Shown here: piece after piece, positions 23,631 to 35,300 of the stretch
Layout of the letters: every line of letters starts with the position of its first letter
Numbering within the stretch: position 1 is the stretch's first letter
Source: Gloeophyllum trabeum ATCC 11539
Taxonomy: Eukaryota; Basidiomycota; Agaricomycetes; Gloeophyllales; Gloeophyllaceae
DNA: 64,000 nucleotides
Assembly (NCBI RefSeq): GCF_000344685.1
Contig: NW_006920419.1
Location: 910,876 to 974,875, forward strand
Direction: 5' to 3'
Translations under genes and position numbers: made by a program
The notes under the pieces: generated by a model
Told to the model about the DNA's origin: nothing
The model's input: only the letters and a program-made list of their open reading frames with translations
The model's database searches: none

Positions 23631-24698
23631 CGTCGGTGGTGAGGACGGCCAGGGACGGCGGCCTCCTATGTATACGACTCTCGTTATGTAACAGCAGATG
23701 TGCTCGCCATACCGAATGCGGGGAAATCGCGGGGAAACACAGCCACCCCCGGGCCGTCTTAAGTTGTCGCCCTTGAGCCATGCATTGACGAGCAATACTG
23801 TCAGGCGCTCATATTGGCACGGATTGGCGATGGAGCTCACCCGGATTGTAATATTCGGATAGACATAGTCTACTGGACATTGTAGTTCATTGCGGACGCG
23901 GGGTGCAAGTGACATGAGCTGTGTCCGCTGGTGGAAGTGGAAAATGCAGGATACTGAGGCGCGAATGAAATTGAATTCATCCCATAGTATGTTCCCAACT
24001 GACGTTATGAAGGAACTTCATTCCCGAAGTCCTTGCAGCGTCGAGTAGCACTTGTTGTGTAGAGCACAACGGCGAGCACGAGGCAGATTGGGGACAGGAG
24101 GAAGACAGAGTACCTTCGGGGGTGGACGCATGTTTTATATAGGTACCCTGTCCACGGGGAAGTAGGTTTTTCGATCGTGGACCATTTCACTTCTAATTAC
24201 CTCCATACTTGGCAAAGGTATTGCCTAATTTGGCTTCAATATCCCCCCTCCCGTAATAAAAATCACATTTCTCGGTGAGGTTCCAGTGCTTTCCAACACC
24301 GGGCAGCCGAACGTCTTCAGAATTCAAATTGTCCTGTCGAACTGGCAGGCGCGACTGAGCCGGGTCGTGGCGGTGACGGACCTGCGAATGAGAAGGGTTT
24401 TACAACGGGTATCAGACGTCAGGCGAGCTTGACGAGTGCACACATTATCGGCTTGACAATATCAAGGATTCGGCCCTGAAATGTATCTGTGGAGTGGAGA
24501 AATCAACAACTTATCCGGGTGATATTGGGGTAGCGCGTCAGATTATCAGGACACGCATGACGATACAATCTCCCCAGCCGCGAGTAATATAGGCAAACTA
24601 GCTGAACGGGGTAATGTCAAAATTCACCAGACCGCCAATCAAATATGAGATACTACGAAAGGAGTCCATGCATCCACTCTTGGAATGTGCACCAACCT
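23631..24698. other. Intergenic region
   Basis: About 1.07 kb between two minus-strand genes, without a recognisable gene on either strand. Holds the synthetase promoter. Confidence 0.5.
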
Positions 24699-25811
24699 TC
24701 AGACGAGACCTGCCTCGATCATGATCCTCCCGAACTCCTCCAAGCCAATGGTGTAATCAGGAGAGGGAGAGAACTCCTGTAGCATATCCTGGATCTATGT
24801 TCAAGTGAGTTACACGATGCCTCGGATTCAGTATGCAAGTGTCAGTGAATCACGCACTTCGTCAAGACCAATCTTTTCCTTCAAATCCCTAGCAGCCCTC
24901 TGGATATCCTTCACCCCAATCCTGCGCTGCTCAATATCACGAACATCATCAAAGAACAGGGAGAACGTGACCAACACCGCTTGCTTCTGCCGAGCGGTAA
25001 GGTCAGAAGGCGACGGTGCTCTCTTCCGCTTGGTAGGTGTGACCGTGCGCGAAGGGGAGCTGGAATGTCCTACGGGTCTCTGTCCACGTCCCGTCTTGGT
25101 TTTGGAGGTCTTGGTTGGGGAAAAATCTTCATCCGACTCATTATCCCCCTCGTCTTCTTCCTCGCTGTACGGCGTCAAGTCACTGTCGCCCTCTTCTTCC
25201 TCACCTCCCTCCAGTACACCTTCCCCTTTATCAACGTCCATCACAGCCTCATCTCCCTCCCCTACACCGCCGAGCAGCGCAGCGCATACCGCCCTCCAGT
25301 CCTCGCGGTTAACCATCTCCTCCCCCCGCCCTCTAGGCGGGTCCCCAGCACTACCAGGGGGTGCTATCCAACCAGACGCAGCGTTCCTAAAGACCTGAAG
25401 GACTTCATCATCGTCAGGCAAGTCCAAGATCGCCAGAGCTTGCGGTACCAGGGACAGAGGGATATGCGAGTGCTTCTTTGCCCGCTTCCTCGGTCTGGAC
25501 GATGAAGCAGCCGGTGCTGAGAGTTTCTCCGCCACAAACCCTCCTGCTGATTGTTCGGGTTCGTCTATGACAAACCCACCTGGCTCGTCAAGGATGAATC
25601 CGCCTGCATCGTTTGTGCCAGGCGGAATGAAGCCACCGGGCTCGTCTTCAAGAATAAATCCGCCTGCCTGCATGGTGTCGCCAGAGGGATAATGAGCAGG
25701 CTCAGCATAACCGTCTTCTGGCTTATCTTCATCGACGAACGCGTCAAAAGCATCGTCGATTTTGCGTCTAAGGGATGCAGGCAGCGCGTCGTAGTCGTCG
25801 TTGGAGGACAT
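24699..25811 (-). CDS. EF-hand-like protein with GGF repeats
   Basis: Two exons (25811-24858 and 24794-24699) give 349 residues. After a helical start (MSSNDDYDALPASLRRKIDD) comes a run of five GGF motifs spaced 8-17 residues apart, each followed by acidic residues. Then come a basic nuclear-localisation-like stretch (RPRKRAKKHSH), a folded-looking segment (LALVP-type helix and an EDWRAVCAAL helix), a long acidic and Ser/Thr/Lys-rich linker with KRKRAPSPSD, and a C-terminal helical part ending in QDMLQEFSPSPDYTIGLEEF and IMIEAGLV. That part resembles a degenerate centrin- or calmodulin-type EF-hand pair. No calcium loop is complete. A nuclear adaptor is a guess from composition; I cannot name the protein. 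An in-frame ATG 17 codons upstream (25862) is possible. Confidence 0.8.
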
Positions 25812-25993
25812 GGAATGGCGGCGTGGGGTTAGGGCTACTACTCCCGGATATTCCCCATCCAATCACGATCGAGCTTGCCGCTTGACGCATCATGTGCCGA
25901 ACGTACTATCTGTAGGTGAACAAGTACATTGTTACATAAATTATAATGTTTGATTACGGCATGAAGCTGCTGTAAGAACGATATCCCTAGAGT

Positions 25994-28081
25994 CTATCTA
26001 TCCAGCTCATGCATACAGCCAACTACCGAGCTATTGCCACCCCGCTGCGCGGCAGGATCAGCAGCATTTGCCGCTCGTGCCAGGTGCGCCATCCTCGGCG
26101 TGAACGGAGCACTGGCAGGATTCAGCTCCGAGGTACTGCTCGTGAACTGTGACAGAGACTGCGTTTGGTTATGACCGCGGGAGGCATCAGAGGCAGAGGG
26201 AGCAGGGAACGTGGAGGACCGATTGGCATACCGGCCGGACGATGGCTCGAACGGCGGGGCGCGGCTGGATAGGATGGTGATCGGTGCGGTAGCTCCGCCG
26301 GTCGACAAACTGGCCGCTGCCGAGGGTATGTGCGGCGACGAGCCCGAGGAGCCTGAGGAGGAGGATCCAGCGGCGTTCCCTGAAATCCGCGTTGGCCCCT
26401 TGGGGCCAGTCGGCACCCCATTCCTGTTATGATGGTACCCGCCCCCAAAGGGAGAATGATTCTGGTGGTGGTGGTGGTGAAAGTGATTATGGAATGGGGA
26501 TGTCGACTGTTGATGTGGCCTCTGTATTGGACCAGCGCTGTGGTGCTGATACCCTCTCCCGCCGAAGAAATTGTTCCGCGGATGTAGGAAGTGCGGATGC
26601 CGTTTCTTCTGCAGCTGCGTAGGCTGGCCAGGTGCGATATTGCTCTCGTGCCCCGCGCTATTACCCCGCTCACCCACGGCAGGATCCGACTGCTCGACAT
26701 CCTCATCCAGTGGGTACTCCTCCCTCTCAACGCGGTCGATCTCCCTCCTCACCTCCTCTAGCTTGTCCTCGAGCTCTGCGACACCGCCCTCTAGCCTCTC
26801 CCTCCTTGCCCCCAGCTTCTCCAAGCGCGCCTCCTCCCTTCCTAACTCTGCCTTTAACCCTTCGTCTCTCTTCCTCGCATCAGCTTCCACTTCCTCGCGC
26901 CGAGCCCGCACCTTGTCCGCCTCAGCCTTGACCCGCTCAAACTCCTTCTCCTTGTTTGTTCTCTCAGCCTCCAGCTCAGGCAAATCAGACTGCACCTCCT
27001 TAGCCTGTTCCTCGATCTCCTCGGTTGCTGAGCGGCTTCTTTTCTCGGCCTCTTGTAGCGCAAGCAATTTTTGCTTCGCCCGCGCTTCCTCCTTGACGAA
27101 GCGTTCCGAAGAGCGCTTGAGGATATCAATCTCGGACCGCAGGGTGGAGTCGGCCTTCTGGCTCTCCTTCCTCGTTGCTTTGAGGGTGGCTATAAGCTCG
27201 CTTCGTTCGTTGTTGAGGGCCGTCAGCCGGGCGAGGAGCGTATTCGTGTACTGCTCAATCGTAATCGTTGGACGAGGGGGCGGGGATACGCTATTCAGAG
27301 ACGACGAGGGCGATGGAGGGTCGGATGGAGAGAAGAAGTCGGAACTGGACTGGGTGTCGTCCGTCCCGTCCGCATGGATATCTATCCTCATAGGTTCAGC
27401 CTGGGTAGCTTTACGAGTGCATCTATAACAAGAAGCGCATTCGTGGGGTGAAGACTCACGTTCAGTGCCTTCCGTCACCACATCTCTCCGTACGCGTTCT
27501 TCATGCGTATGCACTTCCTCCCCGAGTCCCTCCAGCCCCGCACCCGGCACATCGTGTATCACCCCTAGTTCAATCTCATACCCTCTTCCTGGTAGCAACC
27601 CATAGACAATAACTACCGCCTCATCCGCCCGCTCGTCCACCCGGATGAGGACCCGCTGCCAGGGCGAGCTATTTACCTTCACTGACAAGCCCTTCGACAG
27701 CGTCTCCGCAATCGGCGCCCTGTTCTCTTCCTCATCGCTCCCATCCTCGTCTTCGGCAGACTTGGAAGATACCAGGAACGTCTCGCTGAGCGACTTGATC
27801 TGCGAGTTCCAGTCGCATGTCGAGAGGACAAAGGTGGCTGAGACCGAGGTGATCTCGCGAGTGGTCAGCGTCAGCGACGGCGGCATCCACGGTCGAATTG
27901 CATGCCAGGTCGATGTGCTGCCGCCTTCTATCGTCATCGTCGGCGAGAGGTTCTCAGGAAATGGGTCAGCGATGGCTACAAGACGTACAACCAGAGGCAC
28001 CGGTAATTACGAAGCTGCTATTACCTTTTCCGGGACGATATTCTCACGGATGGGGAAATGTGGCAAAGGACTTGACGTCAT
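25994..28081 (-). CDS. Conserved coiled-coil protein of unknown function
   Basis: One long exon carries about 660 residues. The first part is beta-rich (QRVLIRVDERADEAVVIVYG, GRGYEIELGVIHDV), perhaps a fibronectin-like or similar fold. The middle is a continuous coiled coil of roughly 170 residues rich in E, K and R. The tail is low complexity: His-rich (NHFHHHHHQN), Gly-rich and Ser/Pro-rich. A short first exon (28081-28025, MTSSPLPHFPIREN...) can be spliced in frame using a GT after PEK and an AG before NLSPTMTIE. The alternative is an unspliced start at 28000. Function unknown; the architecture suggests a scaffold. Its start lies only about 100 bp from the divergent DJ-1 gene. Confidence 0.7.
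28073..28080. promoter_or_regulatory. TGACGTCA palindrome in the shared 5' region
   Basis: A perfect CREB/ATF-type palindrome overlaps the first codons of the coiled-coil gene (ATGACGTCA) and lies about 100 bp upstream of the DJ-1 ATG. The overlap with coding sequence makes its regulatory role uncertain. Confidence 0.3.
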
Positions 28082-28178
28082 TGCACTTGTAAGTACTTGC
28101 ACAACCACCACCTGTATCAATAAACTCCCTGCTGCTCTTTCTGCGTGTAATTGTACTATCTAACGGATATCCACAGCC

Positions 28179-29136
28179 ATGCCTTCAGCTCTTATTCTCA
28201 TTGCCGACGGCACGGAGGAAATGGAATTGTAAGCTATTAGATGCTTCATTCAGGAGGGGCTTGCACATTGATCAGCATCACTGCAGCACCATAACATATG
28301 ACACGCTCGTGCGCGCCGGAGTAGCGTGCACGTCCGCGTACGTTTCCCGGGAAGATGACAAGGGAGGTCTCGAGATAGGGAACAAGACAGCGCCTTCGTT
28401 CGCAAAGGGGTCGAGGGGGATTAACATCCTACCCGATAGGTACTTCGCGCCGCTGGAGCTGGGACCGGTAAGTGAGAGTCTTTAACTACTATGATTCTGT
28501 TGATGACCGCTCACAATGTAATACGCAGGACAAATTTGATGCTCTGGTCATCCCAGGAGGTGCCAAAGGCGCGGAGACCATCGCTACGAACTCACCGGTG
28601 CAGCACCTTGTGCGCGAGTACTATAACAAAGGCAAGATTGTCGGGATGATCTGTGCCGGTATGTCTAAACACTGCTAGTCTACTCACCCTGATCAGTCCA
28701 TTCTCATTGGCATGCGCAGGGAGTCTTGCTGCCAAGACATCCAACCTACCGGAGCAACCGTTAACTTCCCATCCCAGCGTCAAGTCTGAATTGGAGAAAG
28801 GTAGCTACTGACTCCCTCTCTGGTTATCAGAGCTGAACTGGACGCCTGCAGATTTTGACTACTCCGAGGATCCGGTTGTCCTTTCGAAGAATCTGGTAAC
28901 AAGGTAGCATTTCTCCCGCTCGTGTCTCTAACACTAGCTGATTGCCATTGTTGATTCCGGTCAGTCGGGGTCCTGGTATGTCATGTTTCATTACTCGCTT
29001 CCGTCAGTGAGAACGCTGAATGCTACTAGGCACGGCCTTTCCCTTCGCATTCACCCTCGTTGAGCTGCTGTGCGGGAAGGATAAAAGGGAAGAAGTGAGA
29101 GGTCCCATGGTGTTTCCTCCGGGCACGCCGTGGTGA
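28179..29136 (+). CDS. DJ-1/PfpI family protein
   Basis: A small cytosolic protein of the DJ-1 (PARK7) group, members of which act in oxidative stress protection or glyoxal detoxification. The first exon encodes MPSALILIADGTEEMEF; the conserved acidic residue that activates the cysteine in DJ-1 matches Glu16. Then TITYDTLVRAG, the VIPGG turn and the nucleophile elbow GMICAG with the cysteine near residue 119. The end is GPGTAFPFAFTLVELLCGKD. The C-terminal VFPPGTPW runs to the stop at 29134-29136. Several short introns, with one tiny exon near 28900. Complete and apparently functional. Confidence 0.92.
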
Positions 29137-29244
29137 GGGGCATATAATACGTAGGAAGTTCAAGCGGTCGCAGGTATAGGAGTAGATGGTGGGGCAATAG
29201 CAGACATTCATGGGTCTTGTAGAGACAACGTGATAACCATCCCG

Positions 29245-29347
29245 TCTCTGGTAGTATATCGGATAGTACACCCGCCTGTCATTGGTTGCGTAATTCTTAC
29301 GTAATCTCATGGCGCGGGAGAGCGGGGTTCGACTCCCCGCCAGAGAG
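29245..29347 (+). tRNA. tRNA-Asp(GTC) with a 31-nt intron
   Basis: The acceptor stem TCTCTGG pairs perfectly with CCAGAGA (29340-29346), with G as discriminator. The anticodon stem CCCGC (29271-29275) pairs with GCGGG (29314-29318). The anticodon GTC is at 29278-29280. The T arm is CGGGG-TTCGACT-CCCCG (29323-29339). An intron at 29282-29312 sits after position 37, the canonical site for nuclear tRNA introns. A TTATTTTC run just downstream fits RNA polymerase III termination. CCA is not encoded, as expected in a eukaryote. Confidence 0.9.
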
Positions 29348-29935
29348 TTATTTTCGCATGTTCTCCCTCTGCATGTCCTTCAAGTCGTACATTTTGGAAA
29401 AGGCTGAGGGATGCAAAGCACATGCCAGCAGTTTCCGTAGAAAGTCGATTTTGGCATAGAGAAATGGTAGGTACAAGATTCATGTGAAGGCATTGCATAG
29501 ATTAGCATCACGCATACGGGAACGAGCGACGACGACACAACTGAGCATCAACCACACCGAGAGCTCGAGGTTGACGTCGGAGTACAAGCCAATGAGTGGG
29601 GCAGAGCGATCCACGAAAGTGAAACTGGAGGAATACGAGTAGAACACATTTCATATGAGGTGCGTATAAAACAAATGCAAGGTGCGTAGACGATTGTCCA
29701 GGGCGAAGCGACACTGCAGCGGCACGGACAGGAAAAGGGAAAGGAGGATGATACTATAACAATGCGTACTGTGCCTTCCCTCGGACCGACTTGACATTGA
29801 ACATTGATTCATTGGATTAGAGAATAAATAGGGGTAAGAGTTTAGCGGCTGGGGGAGTAGTGATGTATCGCGGAACGCTGGCGGTGGGAAGAGGAGACGT
29901 AGGGGTGACTTCTTCTTCGGCTTGGATCTATCGCT
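29348..29935. other. Intergenic region
   Basis: Between the tRNA gene and the 3' end of the cyclin gene. No gene seen; probably cyclin 3' untranslated sequence in part. Confidence 0.5.
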
Positions 29936-32044
29936 TTATACTTCCGCTTCTTCCACCTCGTCGTACTCCGCCTCAGCGACCCCGTTCTCTGCGCCGGCCA
30001 AGGCCCGCTCCTCATACGCCCGGATCTCAGCCTTCAGGACGGGCAAGTCGTCCTTCAGCGAGACTTGGGTGCCCTCAGGCCATCGCTCAAGAGCCCATGC
30101 TCGCACGAAGGTGCTTGCCTGAAGATGAAAGAGTTAGGTGGCAGGAGAGGCATAGATGGCGGGCAAACTAACCTTCAAGTACTTCTTGGAGGCATACTTC
30201 TTGAAGAATGTGGGGTGCCGGATAGGCCTCAGCACGTAGTTCAGCATGATCCCGGCGGTCGGGACGATATCACTCTCGCGATAGGAGGAGTAATGCGCCA
30301 AGTTCGGCGTCTGTGATATCCATCCAGTCAGCGGCCGTCCTCTAGCAAAAGTATGACAACTGCAGTCACTTACCCATTCATCTCTACAGAGGATGAGTCG
30401 TGCCAGCCACACGGCGGCGGCCGCCAACAGCGACGGAGGAGCGGCGAGCAGCCTCCACTCGACGATGGAGATCTCCATCAAGTACTTTCCGATAGTCCTG
30501 GCCTGGACGTCATAATCGTCGGCCTTGCTCACCCTCCGCAGGAAGTGGATCGGGTTCGGGTAGCTCAAGTTCCAGTCGAGGGTCTTGAGCACGTACTTCT
30601 CGGCCTGCAGGATGTCGTGCTCGGTGTACGACGAATCTGCGCAGCGGAGGAAGTTGACAACGGAGGGGGAGACAATTTCCTCGGTCTTGGCCGCGATGAA
30701 GAGGCAGGTAATGCCGACGAGCTGCAGCTTGGCGACGGAGACGACGCGCGCCGAGAGGAAGCGGTCGATGATGTTGCAGCAGAGGAAGAGCGTCTCGGGG
30801 AGCAGCCTGAAGCGGAAGTGGATCTGGATAAGCCAGTCCATCAGTATGGCGCGCATCTTCCACGCCAGCTCCTTCTGGTTCTCCATGTAGTTCGGGTTCG
30901 GCATGGTCGTTTGCTGCGAGTAATGTGAGCCAGGCGGACGGGTGGCAGGATGCCCGACTTACCTCAACCTCTTTCAAGTACTCGAAGATCTCGACGACGT
31001 ACTCGCTGACCATCAGTGGGTCATCCGCGTCCTCCGCATCAAGGTCGGTCCACTCGTCGCCGTTCGGGTCGGCCTCCTTCTCCATGCTCATGGAGGCACG
31101 CTCGAGTTGCTCAGCGAACGCCTGAGCGAGGTCTGCTGTGGTCTGCTCCCGCGTCTCGACCTCATAGGTCTCGCGGTCACCGTCTCCAGGGTCAGGGGAG
31201 GTGCGCCGTTTCTTGTGCGCGCGATGAGCATCCTCCTCGTCCTCCTCTTCCTCAGGCTTGGGAGCAACAGACTTGATCGAGCGCGTGGACGTCTTCTTCT
31301 CTACGTGCTTGTCAGAAGCACGACGCGCCCCGGTGGCATGGGTGGAAGTCTCAACGACTGTGACTTCCGTCTTGACAGTCGTACGGCCAGAGGCGCGACG
31401 TGGCTCGACAGGATGGTCGATGGCCATAGGTTCTTCCTCCACAACTTCCTCGACTTCCTCCAAGCGCTGCAGGGTCGTGCTCCTAGTGCGCCGGTGGTTG
31501 CCCGTAGCAGTACCACCGACGGTCCCAAGGGGCGCGCGTGTCCCAGTGGATGGGGGCTTCGTAGCTCCAGCCTTGGAGCCGGTGGCTTTGGAAACAGAGC
31601 CAGCCCTCGTCGTAGTCTTAGCCTTCAACTCGGTAGCATTCTCTACCTTCTCCTTGCCTTTCGCTGCTCCCGCCGTTTGTTGCTTGCTCGGTGGCTTCGA
31701 AGCACGCGATGGATTCTCTTTGGTTCGATTCGGGGGCGCGGTCACCTCTCCCAATGCCGCACGTTTACGCTTGCCCTGCGCGCTGCCTTCCGCTGCAGCA
31801 GTCGCCTTGGCCTTGGGTTGCGCAGAAGCTCCTGCTGCGCGGGTCGTCACAGACGTGGCGGGAGCGGTTTTAGAAGGGGGTTTCGCGCGAGTAACAGGTC
31901 TGGCGTTGCGTGCATTGGCATTTTCGTTGTCTTTCGCGGTGGTCGCGCGGGTGGTTGTGCGCGTCACACGCCGCGTCTGTGCATTTATTACGATCTGCTA
32001 GATATTATCAAGATAAACAGACTTACAGGAATGTTCGAAGACAT
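29936..32044 (-). CDS. G2/mitotic B-type cyclin
   Basis: Regulatory subunit of the mitotic CDK. Exon 1 encodes only MSSNIP (start 32044). The next exon carries a long basic, Ala/Thr/Lys-rich tail. Two destruction-box-like sites are visible in it: RAALGEVTAPPN and RAPLGTVGG. An acidic stretch precedes DDPLMVSEYVVEIFEYLKE. The cyclin box reads PNPNYMENQKELAWKMRAIL, DWLIQIHFRFRLLPETLFL, NIIDRFLS and KLQLVGITCLFIAAKTEE. The C-terminal cyclin fold includes EKYVLKTLDWNLSYPNPIHF and YLMEISIVEW. The tail after KYASKKYLK continues in a last exon ending EEVEEAEV-like acidic sequence and the stop at 29936. Complete, Clb2-like. Confidence 0.93.
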
Positions 32045-32376
32045 AAGAGTTTATGTCGCCAATGTGCCAGACGATGTGGGTCGAGAGCGGGATGTAGTGG
32101 TCGGTGAGGGAGGAGCTGGTGGCGAAGGCTCGAACCGCGCGACCAAATGCGGCAGGTTACGCGCAAATAGACGCAAACAGAACGCGAGGCGCGTTGAGTC
32201 AGGTGACTACGCGTTTTCACGTGATGCGCATCGTCACGCGTCTCCTGCCCTCTCTGAGTCTTTCCGCCATTTCGTCCTTGGGCCACGGCAGGGCGTTTCT
32301 AGAGGGTTTCTCTTCTCACTCTATGTGGTTTGATTGATACAATAGCATTCTACTGGTCTCCTGCAAAAGGACTTAA
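32045..32376. promoter_or_regulatory. Divergent promoter region, cyclin B and IleRS
   Basis: 332 bp between two divergent start codons, so both promoters must lie here. Contains several CGCG-bearing elements (for example ACGCGT at 32237-32242, a core like the MluI cell-cycle box ACGCGT bound by MBF). Use of that box is inference. Confidence 0.45.
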
Positions 32377-35300
32377 ATGTCTGGGGTATGGAGGAGCGGT
32401 CTCCGCCATCGAAAGCTTCCGAAAGCAGGCTTTACGGGATGTCGCGCTATATCCTGCAGCGGGGTGCAGGCCGAATCAAAAGGTCCTACACCTGACAATA
32501 AGGCGTACTCAAAGACACTTCTATTGCCCAAGACCAAGTTGACTCTTCGGAGTGACCCTTTGGAAAGTGAAGTCCCGTTTAGGAATAAGACAACGAGGGA
32601 CTTGTATCAATGGCAGGTCTGTCTATCCCCATTTCGTTATACACGGGATTGTTTATGCCTTGGTAGTAGTGGGATAATGCCAAAGGACCTCTGTTCGTCC
32701 TGCACGATGGACCTCCATACGCTAATGGGCACCTGCATATGGGTTCGTAATGACACCCATCTCCTCGCCCATAGCTTGACCTCTCTACAGGACACGCGTT
32801 GAACAAGATTGTGAAAGACATCATTGTACGGTATAAGGTGTTAATGGGCCACAAAGTGCAGTGAGTACAGTGTCTCATGCATTTGCGCGATCCATTGTCG
32901 ATCAGTTATCCCTAGCTACCATCCAGGCTGGGATTGTCACGGTTTGCCCATTGAGAATAAGGTTTTACAGCAGCTCGGAGTGTGTACCAGCTAATTCGTC
33001 CGCTCCCGCTGTCTCTGACCTGTACATTCGCAGAAAGATCAAAGGTCGATAGACTCCAAGACAATACGGGACGCTGCTCGGAAATATGCCGAACAGGAAG
33101 TACAGCAGCAACGGGAGGAGTTCAGTCAACTCGGGATTATGGCGGACTGGAGCTCTGGAACGACTTATCGCACTATGGGCAAGTATATCTATCTCATCAT
33201 TCACAACGTGAATATCTGCTTGATGGCCGACCACTCCAGATCATGCCTATGAAATGCGGCAATTACAAGTTTTTAAGACTATGGTTGAAGCCGGTGAGAT
33301 TGCCTTCCCACTCTCGTGTACTCGTTGCTTAGCAGTATTTTGTAGGGCTCGTATATCGACACTACCGACCAGTGCATTATTCACCGTCGTCAGGATCGGC
33401 TTTGGCGGAAGCGGAGCTCACGTACAAAGACGACCACGTCTCCCACTCGGTGTACGTTGCATTCCACATGGACACGAAGGGGGAGAGCATGCGCCCGATT
33501 CTGAAGACCCTCTTGGCTTCTCGGCCTGACTCGCATCTACTCGTGTGGACAACGACGCCCTGGACCTTGACAGCAAATATGGTTAGTCGCCTGCAGTGTG
33601 TTGCTCCACAGTGCGAGCTGACCTGATGCTAGGGTATTGCGGTACATCCGGAGCTGAAGTACTCGATATTGAGTCAGAAGAAGACTGGTAAAACCTTCAT
33701 CGTAGGATCAACGAGGGTCTTTGACCTTACGGATATCCTCGGCGAGGTCGAGGAAATTGCTCAGGTTGAAGGTAAGCTATAACATTGGATATATTCAAAC
33801 ACGCGTAATACTGACGCTTGAACATCCAGGCTCCGAACTGGTGGACTCCACCTACTACCCGCTATTCTTCCCCGTCGCTAAGGACGTCACTCCCAGATAT
33901 CCCCTCAGGATCCTGCCCTCCAACCATGTCACGGCGGACTCCGGTACGGGTCTCGTCCACTGCGCGCCCGCGCACGGAGCAGAGGACTACATGGTCTTCC
34001 GTAGCCTCGACCTGTTGAAGCCAAGGGAGGGATCGAGCGACACCGGGATGTTCTGCCACGTCGACGCTGAAGGTAAATTCAGCAGCAAAGTCTCGGAGGT
34101 CGTCGGGGAGTCTGTAGGCCGTAAGCTGGTTGGCAAGGAGGTGCTGAAGGATGGCAATAAAGCGATCATTGAAGTACTGGGTGATATGGGCGTGCTGGTG
34201 AAGGTTCAGAAGATTAAGCATCGGTATCCGTATGACTGGAAGACGGATCAGCCGATCATCATGCTGTGAGTTGTTACGATGCCTTACCCAATTGCGACGC
34301 GTCTGATATCCGTGACATAGGGCCACTTCGCAGTGGTTTGCGGATCTCAACTCTATCAAGGGAGATGCGCTCAAAACCCTTGACTCAGTATCGTTCTTCC
34401 CTGCTGGTTGTGAGCTCTTGCGGTGCAGGACTCGATGCTTCTCGACTAATATATACCCTAGCGCGAAGACGACTGCAGTCGTTTGTCCAAAACCGCTCAG
34501 AGTGGTGTATCTCTCGTCAAAGAGTCTGGGGCGTCCCAATCCCCGCCCTCTACCATGTACCTACAGACACCGCCATCATGGACGGAGTCAGTCTGAAACA
34601 CATCCTGTCCGTTTTGGGAACAAGGGGCACAGCTCACTGGTGGGATGGCTCCGTCGAGGACTTCGTCCCTCCGCACCTCCGGAAGGAGGGTGAGGACTTG
34701 GCCGCACTCTACCGCAAGGGCACGGACACGATGGACGTATGGTTCGACAGCGGCACGTCCTGGACCATGTTGCGCGACTTGGTAAAAAATGCAGACGCCG
34801 AACGGCCGTATTACGCAGATGTCTGCGTGGAGGGCACGGACCAGCATCGCGGCTGGTTCCAGAGCCAACTGCTGACAGCTGTAGCTGCGACCAAGGCTGA
34901 AGGGCGGGTAGTGGCGCCGTATAAGCATCTGATAACACATGGAATGGTCCTCGATCCTGTGGGCAAGAAGATGAGCAAGTCGTTGGGGAATATCATTAGC
35001 CCGATGACCGTCATCAGCGGGGGAAAAGTGCGTCTTGCGTCGAATTATGCCCATAGGGAATGCACTGACTAAGTTGGTAGGATAAAAAGAAAGAACCGCC
35101 GTATGGTGCGGACACTCTTCGTCTGTGGGCGGCGACGGTGGAGTACTGGAACGATGCAGCTATTGGCTCAAATGTGCTCGCCCAATGTGCCCTGTCTTTG
35201 CGTAAGATACGCAATTCGGCCAGGTTCATCCTCGGGGTTCTCGAGGATGGTCGCAGTCTGGAATGTCTTGAGAGAGTGGCAGTAGGATCGCGCAATATGT

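Noticed and set aside
26571..27428. Long Ser-rich open frame on the plus strand
   Set aside because: It is the antisense shadow of the Glu/Lys/Arg coiled coil of the minus-strand gene; composition explains the lack of stops.
27410..27465. Candidate GTGAGT...CCCAG intron inside the coiled-coil gene
   Set aside because: Removing it shifts the frame into an early stop, while reading through stays open, so I kept a continuous exon.
30942..32333. 463-residue plus-strand open frame
   Set aside because: Lies opposite the cyclin B gene, whose domains are certain. The frame has no recognisable domain and is Arg/Leu-rich as expected for a shadow.
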